Shown piece after piece: positions 42,373-53,151 of a stretch of DNA of 64,000 bases (its first letter is position 1; every line of letters begins with the position of its first letter). A program made the position numbers and the translations under genes. Origin of the DNA: Trematomus loennbergii (Eukaryota; Chordata; Actinopteri; Perciformes; Nototheniidae); NCBI GenBank assembly GCA_012861695.1, contig JAAOOA010000060.1:6112683-6176682 (forward strand), in the 5' to 3' direction. The notes beneath the pieces were generated by a model. That model saw only the letters and a list, made by a program, of their open reading frames with translations. It searched no databases and was not told the origin of the DNA.

Positions 42373-42849
42373 CACAAGTTAGACACTTTTATTGTTGTTT
42401 TGGTTTGGCACACCTTTAACTCTCCTGTCATTTCAGATCCCGTTCCTCCAGGCTCTGGCAATCAGCTCACTTCCCTCACCTGGTCTCCCAGCCGTTCCCC
42501 TCACCTGTTACTCATTTCCTCATTACTTCACAGTATTTATATCACCTCACTCTCACCTGCCCTTTGCCAGATTGTCTGATCAGTTCTGCCAAGCTCTCCA
42601 GTGATTGCTCGTCACTAGCCTGTATTCCTGTCCTGCCCGGGTTTGACTACTACCTGCCTGAAATCGGACCTCGAGTTCTCTGCCTGCTCCCTGCTCGGAT
42701 TAGTTTGCCTTTCTGCTGGATTTCCTGGTTCTGTCCCTGCCTGTCCCTGACCGGAATAAACGGAACATTTATAAAACACTGCCTGTGTCTGAGTCGTGCT
42801 ATTGGGTTCTGATCTGTATCTGTGAGCGTGACAGTACAATCTGGCCAAC

Positions 42850-43830
42850 ATGAACCTAGCCGACTCAGCGACAGAGCCGCCGACGCAAGATGTCATGTTA
42901 CAACGCCACGAGCAGCAGCTTACCTTCATGGCTGAAGCTATGCAGGCGATGGCAGCTCGTCACGAACGGACCTTTGAGAATCTCCGTGATCATCTTCTGA
43001 ACCGTCCTCCTACGGTCCTAAGTCCGGATCTAACTCCAGCTTCCGCTACTCGAGTCCAGAATCCTCCGGTGTCGGATGCACGCTTGCCTCCTCCGGAACG
43101 CTACTCCGGAGCCCCAGGTTCGTGCAGACCATTCCTGGTCCAATGTTCCCTCGCCTTCGAGCTCCAGTCTTCCGCCTTCCCAACAGAAAGGTCTCGTGTG
43201 GCGTATATTGTCTCTCTTCTCACGGGCAAAGCTAAAGACTGGGGTACCGCCGAATGGGAGAGACAATCCCTGGCCTGCTCGTCTGTAAGCTTATTCACCG
43301 ATGAACTGCGGAAAGTCTTTGATCACGCTACACCCGGAAGAGAGATAGCTCGGGGACTGTTTAACCTGGCGCAAGGAGGCAGATCCGTGTCAGATTATTC
43401 TATCGAGTTTCGTACCATAGCCGCCGAGAGTAACTGGAATGCTTCTTCACTCCTCGATGCCTTCTACAACGGTCTGTCGGATCGCCTTAAAGACGAGCTG
43501 GCAGCTCGGGATCTTCCTGCGGACTTAGATGAGCTGGTGGCTCTTTCCATTCGCATTGACAGCCGTCTTCGGGAGAGGAGGAAAGAGAGGGTTTTCTCCG
43601 CCGCTCCTCAAGCTCCGCCTCGTCCATCTGCGCAGGTTCCTGAACAGGTGAGAGGAGGATTTTCTAACTCTCATGAACCAATGCAGCTGGGGCGGACCCG
43701 GCTTTCAGAGGCAGAACGACAGCGCCGCCTGCAGGAGAACAGCTGTTTGTACTGTGGCCAGGATGGTCATTTTGCCTCCTCTTGTCCTGTAAAAGGCAGG
43801 GCTCACCAGTCATCCAGAGGGCGCTGGTGA
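42850..43830 (+). CDS. gag: gag protein of the gypsy element
   Basis: The 326-residue ORF opens only 16 nt after the 5' LTR. The central part (PERYSGAPGSCRPFLVQC to about residue 235) is the capsid-like region of the sushi/PEG10-type retrotransposon gag family, with the LLTGKAKDWGTAEW segment. Near the C-terminus a CCHC knuckle reads [14 protein letters not shown], which binds RNA in packaging. The start Met is well placed and the frame is intact. It overlaps the pol frame, which lies at -1 relative to gag; no textbook slippery heptamer was seen in the overlap. It assembles the particle in the cytoplasm together with pol. Confidence 0.9.
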   Translation: MNLADSATEPPTQDVMLQRHEQQLTFMAEAMQAMAARHERTFENLRDHLLNRPPTVLSPDLTPASATRVQNPPVSDARLPPPERYSGAPGSCRPFLVQCSLAFELQSSAFPTERSRVAYIVSLLTGKAKDWGTAEWERQSLACSSVSLFTDELRKVFDHATPGREIARGLFNLAQGGRSVSDYSIEFRTIAAESNWNASSLLDAFYNGLSDRLKDELAARDLPADLDELVALSIRIDSRLRERRKERVFSAAPQAPPRPSAQVPEQVRGGFSNSHEPMQLGRTRLSEAERQRRLQENSCLYCGQDGHFASSCPVKGRAHQSSRGRW

Positions 43831-46800
43831 GCCGAATTATGAATTTAGAAATGCCCTCTCGACCCCTAATCCATGCTCAGCTGAGCTGCTCTGGGAAGAT
43901 GCACACTGTGGCAGTTCTTATTGACTCTGGTGCTGATGCCAGCCTTTTGGACATAACACTGGCCTTCCAGATGGGACTTGGTCGGGAAGTTTTGGAAAAG
44001 CCCATCAATGCTACTGCTCTAGATGGCCGTCTTCTCTGCAGAGTCACACACCGTTCAACTCCTGTTCAAATGAGCATGTCAGGTAATCACAGCGAAACAC
44101 TCTCTTTTCACCTTATCCATGCACCACATCAGCCTGTCATTTTGGGGTTTCCTTGGTTAAGGAGGCATAACCCTCATATAGATTGGGCTTCAGGGACAAT
44201 TAGAGAGTGGAGTGCTCATTGTCATGCTGTCTGCTTAAAATCTAGTTCCTCTATTGATTCCAGTCAGCCGATTACCTCTGAGTGTCAAGACATTTCCGGT
44301 GTTCCCAAGGATTACTGGGACCTTAAAGAGGCCTTTAACAAGGTTCGGGCCACCTCACTTCCGCCTCATCGTGCTTATGACTGTTCTATTGACCTGTTAC
44401 CTGGTACGTCTCCTCCTAGAGGTCGACTTTTTTCCCTATCGGCTCCTGAAACTAAGTCAATGGAGAAATATATCAATGACTCTCTGGATGCAGGACTTAT
44501 CCGGCCTTCATCATCTCCTGCTGGTGCAGGGTTTTCTTCGTGGGTAAGAAGGATAAAACTCTGCGTCCATGCATTGACTACAGAGGACTCAATAACATCA
44601 CGGTCAAGAACAGGTATCCCCTTCCACTTGTTTCCTCTGCTTTTGAACTGTTACAAGGCGCTACTATTTTTACTAAACTGGACTTACGTAACGCGTACCA
44701 TTTAGTGAGAATCAGAGAGGGGGACGAGTGGAAGACGGGATTTAATACTCCCAGTGGACATTATGAGTATTTAGTCATGCCTTTTGGACTCACCAATGCT
44801 CCTGCAGTCTTCCAGGGGTTGGTGAATGATGTTCTGCGGGATCTACTCAATGTCTGTGTTTTCGTGTACCTGGATGACATTTTGATTTTTTCCAAGTCTA
44901 AACAGGAACATGTGGTCCATGTTCGCCTAGTCCTCCAGAGGCTTCTGGAGAACCACCTGTTCGTCAAGGCAGAGAAGTGTATGTTCCACACCACAGAGGT
45001 CCCTTTCTTGGGATTTGTGGTCACCACCGGAAACATCAAGATGGATCCTGACAAGACCAAGGCGGTGACTGACTGGCCACGCCCTTCCACGCGCAAGGAG
45101 CTCCAACGCTTTCTGGGTTTTGCAAACTTCTACCGGAGGTTCATCCGAAACTACAGTTTGGTGGCAGCCCCTCTCACAGCCCTCACCTCTCAGAACATTC
45201 CCTTCCGGTGGTCCTCCGTAGCAGAAGGGGCTTTTGGTGAGTTAAAATCACGCTTCACCTCTGCTCCTATTTTGATTTTTCCAGATTCTACTCGGCAGTT
45301 TATTGTAGAGGTGGATGCATCGGACACTGGAGTTGGGGCAGTTCTTTCTCAACAGTCGGCCGAGGATCAGAAAGTTCACCCGTGTGCCTTCTTCTCTCGG
45401 AAGCTGTCTCCAGCAGAAAGAAATTATGACATTGGAAATCGAGAACTGTTGGCGGTGAAGCTTGCCCTGGAAGAATGGAGACACTGGTTGGAGGGAACAG
45501 AGCAGCCTTTTGTGGTCTGGACTGACCACAAAAATTTAGAGTACATCCGTTCAGCTAAGCGGCTGAACTCTCGTCAAGCCAGGTGGGCTCTCTTTTTCAC
45601 GCGCTTTGATTTCTCTCTTTCATACAGACCGGGTTCTAAGAACATCAAACCTGATGCCCTGTCTCGCCAGTTTCAGCCAGAGAGCTCTCCATCTCATCCT
45701 GAGAGTATCATTGCTCCCACATGTGTCATTGGTCTGGTGACCTGGGAGGTGGAGGATAAGGTCAAGCGCTCCCATGCCGAACATCCAGCCCCAAGTGCTT
45801 GTCCTGATAACCTTCTGTTTGTTCCTGCTACCCTCCGTACCCAGGTTCTCCAGTGGGGTCATAATTCTCGTCTGGCTTGTCATTCAGGAGTGAGACGGTC
45901 TCTAGCCCTGATTCGACAGCGATTTTGGTGGTCTTCCATGGAGGAGGATACCAAGGAATTCATTGCTGCTTGCCTAGTCTGCTCCCAAAATAAGACCTCA
46001 CGCCAAGCTCCCTCCGGTCTTCTTCATCCCTTGCCTATTCCTCATCGTCCCTGGTCCCACATCTCTTTGGATTTCGTCACTGGTCTACCACCCTCAGACG
46101 GTAACACAGTCATACTCACAGTTATAGATCGGTTTTCCAAGTCTGCTCTGCTTATTCCATTAATCAAGTTACCTACTGCCAAGGAAACTGCGGAGATCAT
46201 GCTACAACATGTGTTCAGGCTGCATGGTCTTCCCTGTGATGTGGTGTCTGATCGGGGTCCACAATTTACTTCTCGTTTTTGGACAGAGTTTTGCAGATTA
46301 CTGGGGGCCAGTGTCAGTCTCTCGTCCGGATTCCATCCCCAATCCAATGGTCAAGCAGAGCGAATGAACCAGGAGATGGAGACTGCCTTACGTTGTCTTG
46401 CCTCTTCCACTCCCTCCGCCTGGGCTAAGCAGCTTATATGGGTTGAGTATGCCCACAACACTCTCCCTAGTTCTGCTACTGGTCTTTCCCCATTCCAATG
46501 CTCCCATGGATATCAGCCACCCCTTTTTTCTGAACAGGAACGTGAGGCCAGCGTCCCATCTGCCCAGGCATTTGTAAACCGGTGTCGACGCATGTGGTTA
46601 AAGGCCCGCTCTGCGCTACTGCGCACTTCCGACCGTTATCAACGGTCCGCCAATCGTCGTCGCAAGCCAGCTCCACATTACTCCCCTGGGCAACGTGTCT
46701 GGCTCTCCACACGGGATCTTCCTCTCAGAGTTGAGTCGAAGAAGTTGTCTCCCCGTTTTGTAGGTCCATTTCCCATATCAAGAGTCATCAATCCTGCAGC

Positions 46801-47149
46801 TGTCCGTCTGCGTCTGCCCCCTTCTATGAGGATTCATCCTACCTTCCATGTGTCCAAGATCAAACCAGTTAATGTGAGCCCTCTTCAGCCCCCCTCTAGA
46901 CCACCACCCCGGATTATTGACGGGGAGACTGTTTACACTGTCCGTCGCCTCATCAAATCCCGGCGACGTGGAAGAGGTTTGCAGTACCTGGTACACTGGG
47001 AGGGTTATGGTCCTGAAGAGCGTTCATGGGTGCCCGCTCGCAGTATCTTTGACCCATCCCTCATTACTGACTTTCACCAGGCTCATCCCGATCAACCACG
47101 TGGGACGTCAGGAGCCGTCCATAGAGGGGGGGGTTCTGTCACAAGTTAG
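43782..47149 (+). CDS. pol: pol polyprotein (protease, RT, RNase H, integrase, chromodomain), one frameshift
   Basis: The first frame (43782 on) carries the aspartic protease motif [13 protein letters not shown]. Near 44535, in a T run (GGGTTTTCTTCG), one base appears missing; the second frame continues from 44540 without interruption for 869 residues. It holds RT with [12 protein letters not shown] and YLDDILIFS (YLDD at residue 110 of this frame), RNase H starting [17 protein letters not shown], an HHCC zinc segment (HSGVRRS...CLVCSQNK), the integrase Asp, Asp and Glu segments ([34 protein letters not shown]), and a C-terminal chromodomain ([20 protein letters not shown] then [14 protein letters not shown]). 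The chromodomain would steer integration to modified chromatin. The shift could be a real mutation or a homopolymer sequencing error. Confidence 0.93.
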
Positions 47150-47602
47150 ACACTTTTATTGTTGTTTTGGTTTGGCACACCTTTAACTCTCCTGTCATTT
47201 CAGATCCCGCCTTCCTCCAGGCTCTGGCAATCAGCTCACTTCCCTCACCTGGTCTCCCCAGCCGTTCCCCTCACCTGTTACTCATAAATACTGTGAAGTA
47301 ATGAGGAAATATCACCTCACTCTCACCTGCCCTTTGCCAGATTGTCTGATCAGTTCTGCCAAGCTCTCCAGTGATTGCTCGTCACTAGCCTGTATTCCTG
47401 TCCTGCCCGGGTTTGACTACTACCTGCCTGAAATCGGACCTCGAGTTCTCTGCCTGCTCCCTGCTCGGATTAGTTTGCCTTTCTGCGGATTTCCTGGTTC
47501 TGTCCCTGCCTGTCCCTGACCGGAATAAACGGAACATTTATAAAACACTGCCTGTGTCTGAGTCGTGCTATTGGGTTCTGATCTGTATCTGTGAGCGTGA
47601 CA
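47137..47602 (+). repeat. 3' LTR of the gypsy element
   Basis: It starts TGTCACAAGTTAGACACTTT and ends GTGAGCGTGACA (466 bp). It matches the 5' LTR except for small indels and a patch (CATAAATACTGTGAAGTAAT at about 47284) that reads as the inversion of the corresponding 5' LTR stretch (ATTACTTCACAGTATTTAT). Confidence 0.95.
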
Positions 47603-48003
47603 GAGAGGATATTCCTTCCTAACCCTGCTTTTTTCCTGTTCCAGATCCACACACCTGCCGCTCTGCCTGCCACGTCCAGCCTCCCCCTGATCTGTCCTGC
47701 TCCTCGTCTCCCTTCTCTGAGCTCCTCGTCTACACCTTGCCTGTGCCGTGGTCAAATAAAGCCTATTTTTTGACACTTCACCACTGTTTCTGTCTAAGTG
47801 CTTGCGTAGCGGGTTCTCATCTCCAGTCACTTCTCAGGAAGCCTGACAGATGACTTGAGAGGACTTGACTTTTTTTAATTAAATATTTGCGTTTGTTTTT
47901 GTAGTGAGATATTACATTTAGTTTTTTCGAAACGTGATTGGGTGATTATAGCGCCATGCGCGCAAACCTGGCAACCCACTAGCTGGCAGGAGTGTCAGTT
48001 AAC

Positions 48004-48201
48004 ATGGCAGCGGCTAGCGTTACTCCACAAATAGTCAAGTTTGGATTCAAGGATTATGTTGTTGATGACGCTAATAAGAAGAGAACAGCGGTATGCAGGG
48101 TCTGCAGCATAAAGATCAGTGACACGACCACCACAACATCCAACTTCATTCGTCAATACAAAAAACCCCACAGAGAAAGGTGCGTGAATGTGTTGTGTTA
48201 G
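48004..48201 (+). pseudogene. BED zinc-finger exon of the outer hAT
   Basis: The frame reads MAAASVTPQIVKFGFKDYVV then AVCRVCSIKISD and TSNFIRQYKKPHRER. The CxxC and last His are present, but the first His expected in the SNFxRH segment is Gln. A GTGCGT follows at the point where this family has a donor site. This is the 5' exon of a ZBED-type hAT transposase; no downstream exon is left. Confidence 0.75.
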
Positions 48202-48287
48202 CTAGAAAGCTAACGTTAAGTTTAAGCTACGTTAGACTTGGTTTCAAATCGATTAAGCATTGCAAAGAGAAGACAAAACGGTAAATG

Positions 48288-48696
48288 AACACTAGAACCG
48301 CCAAGGGATTCATTTTGACTAACCCTGATACTGACGGGCTGTCAGGAGAGGGAGAGAGAGGAAAAGAGATGCCTCGTTTATTTCCCCTGTGTTATTATCA
48401 GAAGTTACTGTAAACTGTTGAATAATGTAGTTCATCTACTTTTAGTAGTTTGTTTAAATGTTTTAATTATGTTGTTTTTGTTTGTAGAAGTGCATCATTC
48501 CTTGATTTATTGTAAAAATGAATCTGAACTTTTTGATCTGTTATGATGATAAACTGAAGCAATTTCTAAATTAACCCAATTAAGTGAGTTTTAAATCGTC
48601 CTACTTAGTTTATAAGGAAATTATGAAGAGGAACAAATTCAATGATTTGAAAATGATATCTATGTAGGTGCTGACGCTGTTGGCGGTTCTAGTGTT
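48288..48696. mobile_element. MITE with AACACTAGAACCGCCAA ends
   Basis: AACACTAGAACCGCCAA at 48288 is mirrored by TTGGCGGTTCTAGTGTT at 48680-48696. The right side continues as TTAA; the left flank reads TGAA, so a TTAA target is possible. About 409 bp, noncoding. It lies inside the outer hAT. Confidence 0.8.
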
Positions 48697-48990
48697 AAAA
48701 GACATTTAAATTAAATATGTGTAAATGCCATATGATTTTCTTACCAGGAATTCTGCCTTTTTGAACAGACTTTTTGATTGAGTCCTAGCTATATTGTCTG
48801 CAGTTCTAGGGTTAATATTAATCTATTATGATTGTCATCGGTCTAAATTCGATTTCAAATGATTAACTGTGTATGTAATGAAGATCATAGTGTGGGTTAA
48901 ATCCATTTTCATAACCACTGTCTTTTAACTGATTTAAATGCGGAAACTGGGCTTATTCATCAGAATTTCGTATGACTTGACTTGCTTGAT

Positions 48991-49505
48991 ACTTGCACTG
49001 AATTCCAGTGCAGATAGCTTTAACAACTTATTTTATTTACAGCTGTAACAATATTTGTTGTGTAACTGTACTGTCAAGAGTCGGCTGTAAACATAAAGCC
49101 TATGTTCTGAAAGAATACATTTATTAGGTTTCGCTTTCGATAATAACATTTCCAATAGGAATAGAACTAACTTCTAAAAGGAATAGAAATAGTGTATCTC
49201 TCAGCAAAACTTAATTCACTGCTGACTGGCAGGGATTCCAGAGAGGATCCTGCTGTGGGTCAGGTTACTGATGAATATTCTGACCATTGAATGCCTCTTA
49301 CTGCATCCCCCTTACTGTACCTATTTTTATTTCCACAGCTTTGGAGAGCACAGATTTTCTAATATTGCTGGGGATATTTTTGTTCTTTTCAAATGAAAAT
49401 AATAAAAAAAAAAACTATTTTTTTATTGTCACACATGTACAGCACATGCAGTGAAGTTTTGACTCTACATTAAACCCATCCCCATCATTATCATCATTGT
49501 GCAAC
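48991..49505. other. No gene recognised; short LINE-tail-like motif
   Basis: TTTTTATTGTCACACATGTA near 49418 is a motif common at the 3' ends of fish LINE-derived repeats. Nothing else is resolved. Confidence 0.4.
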
Positions 49506-50160
49506 TTAAAGGTGCGTCTTTTGTACATAACACACATGCACAAAGTGTCAGAAAATAAAACCCTCTCTCTTTTCCTCCGTACCCACATCTCTAAAAATGG
49601 GGGTACAACGGAGCTGATCAAGATTTGTGTCCGATATGACGTAATATCGGAAATGTGGAATGGCTTTACACCCACGGTTCTATCAGAAACGTTGCTATCA
49701 GAAAAAATGTGCGACGTGTTTTGGACGTAATATGGTCTTTGTTTAAATTGGCATGCATCGCTAACCTGTACTGGAGAGTATGTGTAAAAGGGAACTCACC
49801 TTGTGGTAAACGCGCAAGAAAATAAGCATTTGAGCTCCATACTGTTTCATAAATAATCCTTGAAGTGGTTTGGAACATGATATGACATTTAATCATGGCA
49901 GCATTTAGCTGTATCTGAGCAGAGCAGACAGCCTGCTCGTCACAGACCTCAAAGTGTGCCTGCGTGCTCAAAAGGGGGCGGGGCCAGCAGAGAATCAGCC
50001 ATTCTCTAGCAGGGCTGAAACAGAGGATATGAGGGATGTCTAAAATACATGATCTGTTTGGTATTTTGAGCAAAACACATCATAGCCATGTTTTTTATAT
50101 TTTTTTATATATCTGATACCCATAATATATGCCTAAAAATAGCATGATAGGAGATCTTTA
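49506..50160 (-). mobile_element. AAAGTGGACCTATCATGC-family element, opposite orientation
   Basis: The interior GTGTCAGAAAATAAAACCCT then CCGTACCCACATCTCTAAAA is the reverse complement of 22390-22440, and the right edge AGCATGATAGGAGATCTTTA mirrors the left tip of the copy at 21561. About 655 bp, shorter inside than the other copy. Confidence 0.75.
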
Positions 50161-51488
50161 AGTCGAGAGACCATGCACTACAGTCTTCCAGAATTTCTGG
50201 TTGCTCATGGCTGTTCCAAGATATTGAGACTGAAACCTGTGAAAGTTAGCTTTCGACCCTTCCAAGGTTTTTTTGAGGATGAAATCTGTAATAAGTTCCC
50301 ATTTAGCATGGAAACAGAGGCCAGAAAAAATTAGACCATGCGGGATGTTGCCATATCACTGCTGTTAGGTTGGTTGATGTTCTAAGATAGATTGAGACAA
50401 TGCTATCATAGCCACATATTGGTTGGGGGTAAAGTGACGCTGTACCTGTTTTAAATTGTTCATTTCCAGCCCCAATGACGTTGACCAACCAGTAGATTTC
50501 AGGACAGACACAAAAGAGAAGAAGAAGAAGAAGAAGAAGAAAATGATGTTGTTCACTCTGTTATTATAAACAGAAGAATACACAAACATGCACAAATATA
50601 CTCTTATTTCTGAATACATCTATACACACAAATGGTTTCCAAGCCATGTCCCTACAGACTGGCCAAACAAGGGCAAGATCCCTCACTGGCTTTTCACCAG
50701 CAAAAATAGATAATAAAACCTCTGGTCTTTGAGTAATTGGCTATATAATTTGTTGGATATTCCATAATGATTCTATCGTTGGCCTCTTCTGACCACCACG
50801 TATAGGCCATACTTCTTCCTAATGCCATCATACCATTGTAGAAAAGGCAACAAACTGACTGAAAGGCTGCAGACTTCACTTAAATTACCTGATCATTATT
50901 CCTCACACAAATGCCATTTAACATAATGAATAATTGCATTACAGAACACTTGGTTCTCCATGCTACTCAGCCTCAATCCACTTCCCATAGCTCACATTGT
51001 CTGTTCTTATTGGGCTGAAAATAGAAACTGTGTGATAAGGTTAAAGAAAAACCCTGCATTATTCACAGGACAGGCTAAACACTCATTGTGCACATAATGA
51101 CACTAATTGCGGCATGATTTGAGAGAAAAGATTAACACGTGGAACTCAGATTGTCATAATTAACATTCAAATCCTGATTGAAAATTCTAGATAAGATGAG
51201 GTGTTCTCTCAGTGTGCTGTCCTTCACGTTTCATCAAGAGGTTTTTATCATCAAATTGAATCCTGCAGTTTGTCCTTAACCTATGAGGTGCTCTTCTTTC
51301 AGAGTGTCCTCGCTTGTATTTAACTAACTAATGACGCAGAATGATTTTCATTGGATCAACCATTCAATCATGTTCAGAAAGAAAGATTCATATATTCATT
51401 TGGTTCTGCAAAGTCCATGAGTCAACCAGCTTTTTTTTTTACAAAGACCAATCTGACTTTAATAATTTTAAGATATTAAAAGGTATGT
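50161..51488. other. No gene recognised
   Basis: Apart from a GAA microsatellite at 50515-50541 I see no repeat edge or exon. This is one of the least repeat-like stretches of the window. Confidence 0.45.
50515..50541 (+). repeat. GAA/AGA microsatellite
   Basis: An uninterrupted run of GAA trinucleotides. Confidence 0.9.
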
Positions 51489-51560
51489 TCATTTTCAACC
51501 CTGTCTCCTAAAAATTACGTTCCCACAGAACTAAACTGCATTCTCAATTACGTTTAGCTA

Positions 51561-51778
51561 GAAACGTATTTTCTCCCACGTTACGTTTGTTATGAACGTA
51601 TCTCAAATACGTTTATTTTCTACATATCTTCTAGAAACATATTTTCTCCCACGTTACGTTTGTTATGAACGTATCTTAAATACATTTATTTTCTACATAT
51701 CTTCTAGAAACATATTTTCTCCCACGTTACGTTTGTTATGAACGTATCTTAAATACGTTTATTTTCTACATATCTTTG
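51561..51778 (+). repeat. Subterminal tandem repeat, 72-73 bp x 3
   Basis: Units start at 51561, 51633 and 51706 with AGAAACRTATTTTCTCCCAC and include TACGTTTGTTATGAACGTAT. Two diverged copies lie at 35500-35672 on the other strand. Confidence 0.95.
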
Positions 51779-51953
51779 CCATTTATTGTCTTGCTTATAA
51801 TAATGATAATAGTCATTTATAAATATCATTTTAGAGCACACATTTGAAATCGACGATCGGGCTCGATATATGGTTAAATTAAAATCAGTAGGGGAGGCTG
51901 TAATTTCGCCAGCTGTTACTCTCATGAGCGAGGCAGAAAATAATAGCTTTAAC

Positions 51954-52064
51954 ATGCCAAAAAGCTGCTGTGTCGTTTATTGCACCTCAAACATTAAAAC
52001 AAATCCAGAGTTACGTGTTTCTGTAAGAAAGGACAGCAGAAGAGCTCTGTGGCTTCAGGCTTGA
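51954..52064 (+). pseudogene. THAP-type zinc-finger fragment
   Basis: The frame from the Met at 51954 reads MPKSCCVVYCTSNIKTNPEL followed by RRALWLQA. MPK-C-x-C...L...R...W is the start of a THAP domain (C2CH finger), as in P-element transposases and THAP proteins. The segment between the leucine and RRALWLQA is shifted (RVSVRKDS in place of an FxxxPKD-like run), and the later Cys and His are missing. Only the first exon-like part survives. Confidence 0.65.
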
Positions 52065-53143
52065 TCGCCGTTCAAATGACAGTGTTGGTTTCCCCAAAAG
52101 TGGGCGGGCTGTAAAGTGACGTCGATTTTACTCTCATCTATTATTCAAAACCATTCTATTTATTCTAACGTAAATTACATGCCAGTCTTTTATCTTTTTA
52201 TTTAGCGATTTCTTTTTGCACTAGGAATGTTTTCATGTGGAACCGGAAGTACGTCACTTCACTTTGTCTTCTTCGTCCCTTTTACGTTCCAGACAATGCA
52301 TGGCTCAGCGTAACAGACTGAACAGCGACCCCAGGTGTCTACATTGGAATTACATCTTCATTACTGAAGGAAAAATACTTGACCTAGTGTTTGTTAACTG
52401 GGTTTTTAATGCAGTTGGCTTTTCTTAATGGTTACAATATTGCTATGAGTTACAGTATATCTGAAGCAAATTATGTTTCTGAAGATGTGTAGTCAATTCC
52501 ACCCTTCAATGTAGCATAAATGTGAACTCTCATTACAGGAACAATACCGGAAACAGATGTAGGAAAGATCCTCAGCTCGCTGATTGGATGTTTTAGCCGC
52601 AATGCACGTTGGGAGATGGTGTTTATGCGATGTGAAATCAGAAAACATTTAAAAAATAAAATACTTTATTCCGAGTATTCTTGCTTTTCTCTTTGAAAGT
52701 CATCACATAACGGCATTGTAATACACGGTTCGGCTGCATTAAATATACACATCTGCCGTAGTTCTCTATTTATAGAGCCCTGATGAGAAGACTTCTAGAC
52801 AAACAGGAAGAAGTGCCGCCGAAACTGAATACGTGACGTGGATCATAAATATATCAACAATTACACAATATCTTACATTTATTTTCACACAATACGTCTC
52901 CTTGCAGTATCAATACTAATTCGGCTGACTTTTATATTTGATCCAATTGGTAGATTGTAAATACTGAGTTGAGAGAATAGTCAGGGGATTTGGGTGATGG
53001 GAGACACATCTATGGAATCACAATTTCAATAGCTTACCATTAAATGACGGATATACCTTTCTGTCTGTGATGTTTTACAAATCAGATATTAATGTGTAGA
53101 AGTAAAACATGAGAAATACTATAGCAATATCCTGTAAAATTAT
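52065..53143. other. Interior of the THAP element, nothing further recognised
   Basis: No frame of useful length was found between the THAP fragment and the nested hAT. Confidence 0.45.
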
Positions 53144-53151
53144 GTAAAAAC

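Larger units (their letters stand above)
41318..42833 (+). repeat. 5' LTR of the gypsy element (with hAT inside)
   Basis: The first 11 bases (TGTCACAAGTT) precede the hAT; the remainder continues from 42381. It includes TATTTATATCACC near 42535 as a possible promoter and CCGGAATAAACGG as a possible poly(A) signal near 42750. Confidence 0.9.
41318..47602 (+). mobile_element. Ty3/gypsy chromovirus-type element, nearly intact
   Basis: LTRs at 41318-42833 (interrupted by a hAT) and 47137-47602 share TGTCACAAGTTAGACAC... and end GAGCGTGACA. A perfect 5-bp TSD GAGAG flanks it (41313-41317, 47603-47607). A polypurine tract AGAGGGGGGGG precedes the 3' LTR. gag and pol lie between. Without the nested hAT the LTRs are 464 and 466 bp, with few differences apart from a rearranged patch near 47284-47310. 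This points to a fairly recent insertion. Confidence 0.95.
41033..47848 (+). mobile_element. Solo LTR, interrupted by a complete gypsy element
   Basis: The sequence 41033-41317 plus 47603-47848 reads as one LTR of about 530 bp. It starts TGTGAGGATCTGCAG, has CAAATAAAGCCTATTTTTTG as a poly(A) signal (about 47754) and ends AAGCCTGACA. A perfect 5-bp TSD GATGA flanks it (41028-41032, 47849-47853). No internal region or second LTR of this family is present, so it arose by LTR-LTR recombination. Confidence 0.85.
40886..48990 (+). mobile_element. hAT element of the AAGTC family with BED exon, outer level of a nest
   Basis: The left tip CAGAGGTGGGGACTCGAGTC then ACATGACTTGACTCGAG matches the inverted right tip of the element at 36762-38015. 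AAGTC-type motifs resume after the inserted LTR sequences (GATGACTTGAGAGGACTTGA, about 47849) and again at 48968-48990 (TATGACTTGACTTGC). A BED-finger exon lies at 48004-48201. The right TIR and a TSD were not found. Confidence 0.7.

Noticed and set aside
44761..45096. Minus-strand ORFs across gypsy pol
   Set aside because: Antisense shadows of pol.
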